From Macrostomum hystrix (taxonomy: Eukaryota; Platyhelminthes; Macrostomidae), in assembly GCA_950097015.1 (NCBI GenBank), contig CATNEN010000038.1, positions 1,426,001 to 1,490,000 of the forward strand: DNA of 64,000 nucleotides. Reading direction: 5' to 3'. Numbering within the stretch: the stretch's first letter is position 1; the number at the start of each line of letters is the position of its first letter. Made by a program: the position numbers and the translations under genes. Shown one piece after another: positions 58,020 to 64,000 of this stretch. The notes beneath the pieces were generated by a model that worked only from the letters and a program-made list of their open reading frames with translations, did not search any database and was not told the DNA's origin.

Positions 58020-58373
58020 GGCAATGTTCTACTTCCGTTCGTTATATTATTTTTTTGTTTGCAAACGACAGAAAACGACAAAAAACTAGTTTAACGGCAA
58101 CAAAAAGTCAGTAGTTTGGTCACACAGTTCTGAAAAGTCTTGGTCAGTCTTTCTTCTTTCAAACCGGGTAATAGTGCCTAATCCAGTAGAGGAGGGCACC
58201 GAAGCTATTCTTGGGGTATAGACAGCGCCATTTGCCAGATTTTGCCATAGACATAGATCCAAGTGTCAAGTCACGGCAAAGCCACGTCAGCACAACTTTT
58301 TCAAACTCAGAATCCACGTGTGGCACGAATACAAACGAAAAAATAATATAGCGAACGGAAGTAGAACATTGCC
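58020..58373. mobile_element. Non-autonomous TIR element, 354 bp, 8-bp target duplication
   Basis: Starts GGCAATGTTCTACTTCCGTT and ends with its reverse complement; inverted similarity extends about 40 bp through an AT-rich stretch. Flanked by identical TGGCAAGC at 58012-58019 and 58374-58381. The GG terminus with 8-bp duplication would fit Merlin- or hAT-like movement; superfamily not proven. Confidence 0.9.
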
Positions 58374-59856
58374 TGGCAAGCAGTACTAGAGTAGAGAAGA
58401 CTCTGACGAAACGACTAAGCTAGCTAGTTTATAGCGTAGCGTAATAATAGGCCTACAATAAAAATAATGATTAATTCGATGCTAGCTGACTGCTGAGGAT
58501 GTGCGGCACTGCTACCACCAGCACCAGGCCCCAGCCAATACTAGGCCTAGTGCACTGAATACTTGATTCACAAGTGTGACCAAACCAACCATGAAGCCAT
58601 GGAAAAAAGTAAGTATATATTTGCACAAAAGAATCTGCGTCAAAATTTATTCAGATGTAAGTTTCTAAACTCTTCTCCGGCGGCGAATGGGACATGTCAT
58701 GATGAAGTTATCTCATAGTAGTTTTTATGAATTACGAAGCGACGAAGTTAAAAGTTACAAATTAACATTTATTCTTTTATTTAAGTTTTTCGTCCAAGCC
58801 AATTTTAAATTTATAGTTCTTTGTAATTTTTAGAAAGTAGAAATACTAATAAATAAAAAAGTTAATTTTAAATAAAAAACGCAAGTTTTGTTTTCTAAAT
58901 AGTAACAATAATGTTTAACGATAACACTTCGCACAAGTTTGAATTAAAAATTTAGAAACTTGTCGGGCTCGATCTCATTCTAATGAGAAGTTGAGAAGTC
59001 GTGCGCGTGAGTCCGTATGGCGTCGATTAGGCCTACCTTCGAGAACGCGACGGCCTACTTCATATCTGATGACTTCTTTTCATGGATCCATTCGCAATTC
59101 AAAGTGTTTAGCTCTAGCCTTAAAGGTTGCAGCAAATTGATCGCGAGTATTACACTTGAATGAAGTAGGCCTAACAAAGCTGAATTCATTTGTCTTTGTT
59201 TTTTGCATAGACCTAATATTAAATTATTTTTATGCCTTGAAAATATAACAGAGTTTTACTCAAACTGAAAAGGGTATTAGCTTGCAGAGGTAAAGCTAAA
59301 TAAGATAAGATGATAAACCAATTTATATCACTGACACTGACTAGGCTAAAGTGTCTGAATTGTTCAGTTGTTATGTTGCTCAAGGACTACTAAACAGCAC
59401 TGGACGTTGCAATCACGTTTTGTGCATTTTTTCAGAAGGTTGGCTAAATGATGCTAAAAGTCTATGGCATATGCTTTATCAATATAAGCATGAAGCTCAA
59501 AAGGAACTTTCAGACAAATATTTTAGGAGTTAAATGTATATTTAAATAAACAATTATATGAATTCTGTGCAGTATCCATTGTAAAGATTGCAGTATGGTG
59601 TTTTATAGGTAATAAATGAAGCAGGCACAAGAAACTAAAGTACATACTATAGTAGGCCTACTATACATAGCACTACCAAACAAAAAACTAAACCTAACAA
59701 GGAAATCAGAAACAAACATACAACATATTTGCAATGGATTTAAATTTAAATGTACAATGTTGCATAAAACTACCAAGGCTGCCATAATATTAAATTTTGC
59801 AAAACTAGTGTGTTGACAGCAACTTTCTTAGTCTTCTTTCATTAGTCTCCTGAGTG

Positions 59857-60279
59857 GGCATAAGTATGGTTTTGTGCGTTAAACTCAAATTCCCGCGAAA
59901 AACGATAACTGGTGTAACAAGGATAACGGGTAACATTGAGAAACGTCAGGATAATGTCCTTTGGGTAGAAGCTACAGCTGAAGCTTCGCAGAAGCTACAG
60001 CAGGTACTGCTCCGTGATACAGTGCAGGAAGTGCCGGAAGTGGGGACGCGGGAACTTCGAGGACAATGAGGACAATTGGTGCTGATGGGCATCCGCCAGC
60101 CATATCGATAAGTGTCTGATTTGAATTTGAAATCTCGTTCCTCACCAGCGCAACTGCCACATCAGCGCTACCAACCATGGGGTATATTTTGGCCATAGAC
60201 ACTGCCACAAGATCATTATGGTCTTAGATTTCGATTTTCGCACGAATTTGAGTTTAACGAACGAAACCATACTTATGCC
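59857..60279. mobile_element. Non-autonomous TIR element, 423 bp, 8-bp target duplication
   Basis: Starts GGCATAAGTATGGTTT and ends AAACCATACTTATGCC; inverted similarity runs on through CGTTAAACTCAAATTC. Flanked by identical CCTGAGTG at 59849-59856 and 60280-60287. No transposase. Confidence 0.9.
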
Positions 60280-60981
60280 CCTGAGTGTAACATGGGTACT
60301 TTGGTCTCTATGCACAAATCCCTTGAAAAAAACAAAATGATAATATTCAAGAAACTTGATCCAACTTTTTTGGACCAACTGGTACCAAGAGCAAAAAATC
60401 AAAGGGGGGACCAAGGGACAAAAAATGAAGGTATGAAGAAAAGGAAAAAGGGGAGAGAAAAAGAGAGCAAATGAGAGCAAACTAAGTCGTAAATAGAGCA
60501 AAAACTAAGTTGCATGGCCGGCATGTATGATCCATAGAAAAATTTAGTTGTAAGTATTCATTCTTTTTTCAAATTTGACAATTTTTCAGTATAAAAAGTA
60601 TATCCATAAGAGTTAGGTATAGACACAAGCATAAGCTGATGTCAAACTTCAATATAAATTCTCTTATTGAGCCCTAGTAAAAATGCCTTTTAAGTATGTA
60701 CTTTTCATATAATAACAAAAAGTGATAGCCTAGTCAACAGTGTAATGTGCTTCAAATTTAATAATTCTTTTATGAAACTAATTATAGCTATTGAATAAAA
60801 AAGTACATTGAAAATTGTTATGTAACCCTAGTTGTAATTTAAGCCTGATGCTATATGCTTGTACCCAACCTTATTTCACCAGAGTTTTTAGTGCTAGTGC
60901 CATGCACAGCTAAATGCTGTATTTGCCTAAAGCTAAGTTTTGTCACTTAACTGTACTTTATCTAGCTGATGCTAGTACCAA

Positions 60982-62421
60982 ATAGGGGTGTTAAAGTTTC
61001 CATTTTTTCTGGGTTCAGGGTATACCCCAAACCAGGTACACTGACCCGGAACCCGACCCAAGCCCTTAACCCCAAACCTGGAACCAGACCAACCCGAACT
61101 TTACCTATCTATCTCCTGGACCTGGAGTAATTGTTGAGGACAGTATGCTTGTCTTAAAATACCAGTATTCCGCCTTTTTCTCTTTCTACTTTTCAATTGT
61201 TAACTCTTCTCCCCACTGACTACACTACTCAACTCCTCAGTCATACTCTTCACTTCACCCTCAGCTCCTCAAGGCCTCAGGCAGGTTTTTATGTTAATAA
61301 TTCATATTCAAGTTCCAGACGTGTGAATGAATCAAAAACTGGAATAGAAGATGAGGAAGTTTTCAGTTATTATTATTAAAAAGTTGCTAATTTGCTACTG
61401 TTCCAGCAAAACAAAACATTTTTTTATTGCTTGTTTATGCTAACTTGTGAAATTGGGTGCATTAATTGAGAAAATGGCAAATGTGAGCAAATTAAAAATA
61501 GCACATCAAGCAATGAGCGCATTAGTTGATATTGAGACAAGTAGCTAATGTGGGGAAATGAGAGAATGATCAAGCAATGGACATATTTAAAATAAAAGAC
61601 AGTTCGCTGGGCAATCATTCCAGTTACTCATCACTCATCAGTAATCAGTCCAATTTGTCTCTCAGAAACATCAGCTTCCTCAGAGACGAGGCTGCTAGTC
61701 TACAGCGTTCATTTCGTTTAATAAACCCAGCCGAACTGAAAGCGCACTCCGAAGGAACGGAGGTGGCTGGCGCAGTCGAATATAGTTGCTCAACTATCTC
61801 TGGAAGATTGGTGCAGTTAGACTTCCAGAAGTCACAAACAGGAGTTTCGAAGTTTTGCTGGGCCAAACTTCTATACAGCGACAGCTGATCAGCGGCCCTG
61901 CGACGAATCTCTTTTTTTAGCTGATTGCAGTTGCAGCGGCATTGGCCCCAGCTTGGCATTCTCGCGGTGTTATTCCAGCAGAGCTACAGAACTTGCTGTT
62001 GCCTCCCTTATTTTGGACTGTTCATCGGCTTCAGATTCACCATCATTCGCCTTTAGACTATAGATATATAGATCATTCCTTTCACTATGGAATATTATAA
62101 TGCAGGGCCGAAAATTCGTAGAATGATATATTTACATACATTAGAATAATTACTGGATCACGATTATTAAGTCTTTCCTTCGTGCAGTGAATTATGCGTA
62201 CGCTAGTTTAGTTCACGAAGGTAATTTTTTGAATTAGCGCGATTCTGAAAGACGCTTTATCACATAATAAGGCTATACTAATTAAGTTAAACAGAATTAA
62301 AAAATACGGAAACCCCGAACTCGAACACCCTACCCGAACCTCGAACCCGACCCGGACACCTACCCCCGAACCCCGAACCCGGTACCAAAACCCGACCCGA
62401 CCCCGAACCCCGAACACCCCG
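60982..62421. mobile_element. Decayed hAT element with transposase remnant
   Basis: Left end near GGGGTGTTAAAG (60985) and right end AACACCCCG (to 62421) form a short inverted pair (GGGGTGTT). AGTACCA flanks both sides (60974-60980 and 62422-62428), a probable degraded 8-bp duplication. Inside both ends are runs of GAACCCCGAACCCG-type sequence. It contains the transposase fragment at 61645-61959. Confidence 0.65.
61645..61959 (-). pseudogene. hAT transposase C-terminal dimerisation region, broken
   Basis: Minus-strand frame with CDFWKSNCTNLPEIVEQLY, TAPATSVPSECAFSSAGF and RLAASSLRKLMFLRDKL, the hATC signature (PATSVPSER.FS.AG...R..L). Upstream on the same strand EADEQSKIREATASS is read in another frame before a stop, so the copy is frameshifted and truncated. 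No intact transposase is present. Confidence 0.8.
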
Positions 62422-62566
62422 AGTACCAGATCAATAACTAAACTAAACAACACAGAATTAGAATTTCCCATGACAGAATTTTACAATAACTTTACTGAGG
62501 CATTTACTAAAGGGTCAGTCTGTCTTCTTTCTTCTGCACGTCTGAGAAATAGATTAAGATAACAGC

Positions 62567-63037
62567 ATGCAAGCAAAAATAAATTATGCATTGCAGTACT
62601 ACCAACAATCAGCGCAGTCTCCTGAGCAGGGAGCCGCTGACATTGGCGCAGGTCCCGGGGGTCAAAGTCTCCAGCAGCTGCCTCCCGGTTGGGAGCGGCG
62701 AGTTGACCCGGCAACCAGGTGTCCATATTTTATCGATCACAACACCTGCACAACAACCTGGCGCGACCCGAGATTGCCACCTGGCCCTGCCCAGCAGCCG
62801 CCGCAGACCGCCCAATCCGCATTTGGTCGCAGTGGTGCACCAATCAGAGAGATTCCAATACAGGTTGAGCCGGTGCCGGCATCAACAACTGCTCAGGCGG
62901 GACCGAAGCCTGCTGTGGTAGTTGCCGCTGCGCCGCAGATGTACGACAGGAGTGCCTCTGATTCTGCAGCTGGGCAAGGTTCTTCTGCTGCTGCTTCAGG
63001 CACTGGCAGTAGAGAGTCTCGAAGTTATGGACTTAAG
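62567..63037 (+). CDS. BAG3/Starvin-like WW-domain co-chaperone, N-terminal exon (continues beyond window)
   Basis: One readable exon, 157 codons, phase-0 donor AAG|gtta at 63038. A WW domain spans residues 38-71: [20 protein letters not shown], then [15 protein letters not shown], with W42, W65 and P68. It fits BAG3 (DPxTGxPFFxDHNxxTTTWxDPR) better than YAP or NEDD4 WW domains. REIPIQVE (IPIQV, 96-100) resembles the IPV motifs by which BAG3 binds small heat-shock proteins. The remainder is Ala/Gln/Ser/Pro-rich and probably disordered. The BAG domain expected at the C-terminus lies outside the window. The ATG at 62567 is tentative: a cattgcag acceptor ends at 62597 and could instead open this exon. 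Confidence 0.7.
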
Positions 63038-64000
63038 GTTAGTTTGATGCGAGGGCACCTGGCTTTCTTATGAAATCAATTATTGTTTTCAAAGCTACGG
63101 GGGAACCGTTTTGTTAACAAGCTTTGCGTCAAACAATAGATACGACCCGCTAAAAAATAGGGATGTTTCTTTGGGTGATTCCAGTTGGAATCTGCGGTGT
63201 TTCCAGAAAAAGAAACAGCCGAACGCTGGAAACATACCAATCGGATGATTCCATGCTTAGAATCTACCCAACTGGGCGTTTTCTCGGTGCTTCTTGGTGG
63301 CGAAATGGAATCACCCAAAGAATCCTCCAGTTCGGAAGATTCCATGCTCAGAAACCGCCGAGGAATCGCCCGTAAATAATTCTCTGGTTGTCCCATGGGC
63401 CACTGGTTCGGGTGATTCTACGGCGGTTTCCGCACAATTTACGGTTACATCGGCTGCTTCCTGGGTGGTTTCTCTAACTCTTGCGAGATAGGGGGATTTT
63501 GGTAGATTCCACTCCTATTTTGCACAAAAACCCGCCGAAGAAGCAGCCCAATTTTTTACAGGGGAGTTAAACATTTATTGAATTTACAGCTACAAAATCA
63601 AGCCAGCATGTACAGGGACTGGGGGACGCCACACCCACCCTCAATTACCCCAGCTGATGCTGGTACCCATTTAACAGCTGGGTGAACTGAATCAATGCAG
63701 AGTTAAGTGTCTTGTTAAAGGACACAAGTGGTTCTAGTGGAGTCGGGAATCGAACCCCCGACCTTGAAGTCGTTAGTCCGATGCTCTAACTACTTGGCTA
63801 CAACCTAATGAAACAGTGAAGAATAGAAGGTAAAATGACGAAAAGTGCTAAAAAATCTGAGTGGAAGCATGGAAGTTGAAATGTCTTTAAACGTTGTCGA
63901 AAAATTAGTTACCAATGTCAACAGCTATCAACAGTTCTCAGCAGCATTATCGTATATCCTAAAATATACTTGAGTTTGTTATAAATGTGTCATTTATTGA
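63038..64000. other. Intron or downstream sequence of the BAG3-like gene
   Basis: Contains an inverted pair TTCTTTGGGTGATTCC (about 63167) and its complement (about 63310-63330), loose direct repeats around GATTCCATGCT, and a reverse SINE. No exon identified. Confidence 0.45.
63610..63808 (-). repeat. tRNA-derived SINE, family A, most complete copy (reverse)
   Basis: On +, CAATTACCCCAGCTGATGCT, GGTACCCATTTAACAGCTGG, GGGAATCGAACCCCCGACCT (B box complement), GTTAGTCCGATGCTCTAACT (A-box side) and TTGGCTAC. The T-stem does not pair fully, so a SINE rather than a tRNA gene. Confidence 0.85.

Larger units (their letters stand above)
55847..62566. other. Gene-free, AT-rich block with DNA-transposon remnants
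   Basis: No recognisable gene apart from a hAT transposase fragment. Contains the TIR elements listed separately. Unlike the rest of the window it contains no clear minisatellite. Confidence 0.6.

Noticed and set aside
59972-60208. Small minus-strand frame (MAVSMAKIYPMVGSADV)
   Set aside because: It lies wholly inside the 423-bp TIR element and has no recognisable domain.

Overview
Animal nuclear DNA. The window holds spliced genes (GT-AG introns whose phases I could chain) for metazoan families: an RYK-type Wnt receptor, two bestrophins, an inward-rectifier K+ channel, a tetraspanin, a class-A GPCR, ER cyclophilin B, pyruvate dehydrogenase E1-beta, a dynein-light-chain-like protein and a BAG3-like WW protein. 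AT-rich spacers, very many minisatellites, tRNA-derived SINE-like repeats and small DNA transposons would suit a free-living flatworm or another spiralian invertebrate. Nothing in the sequence fixes the species.

Layout: 1-2.0 kb, last three exons of an unrecognised + strand gene. 3.6-6.6 kb (-), tetraspanin. 7.1-12.2 kb (-), bestrophin A. 13.3-14.3 kb (+), ER cyclophilin B. 14.6-15.9 kb, a 24-bp minisatellite with higher-order structure. 16.5-20.4 kb (-), bestrophin B, a tandem paralogue of A. 21.1-21.7 kb, a hAT-type MITE. 22.4-24.8 kb (+), Kir channel. 25.2-25.9 kb, a 94-bp satellite. 26.1-28.1 kb (-), GPCR. 29.5-31.6 kb (+), an acidic single-pass membrane protein. 33.5-47.2 kb (+), RYK-like receptor in ten exons. 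48.0-48.7 kb (-), divergent dynein light chain. 51.3-55.8 kb (-), PDH E1-beta. 55.9-62.5 kb, a gene-free block with no minisatellite but several TIR elements. 62.6 kb to the end (+), start of a BAG3-like gene and a SINE.

The genes do not form one pathway; this is an ordinary gene neighbourhood with mixed functions (ion channels, receptors, ER folding, mitochondrial metabolism). What stands out is its repeat biology. Nearly every gene has at least one intron filled by its own minisatellite (units mostly 20-30 bp), different in sequence from the arrays of neighbouring introns. The two bestrophins share a 166-bp tract that is almost identical inside otherwise diverged exons, which points to recent gene conversion. 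PDHB intron 2 carries a TIR-bounded insert with an open reading frame, an in-frame TGA and a GC-rich hairpin cluster that I cannot assign to a known element. Most long open frames in the window are artefacts of arrays and were left out.
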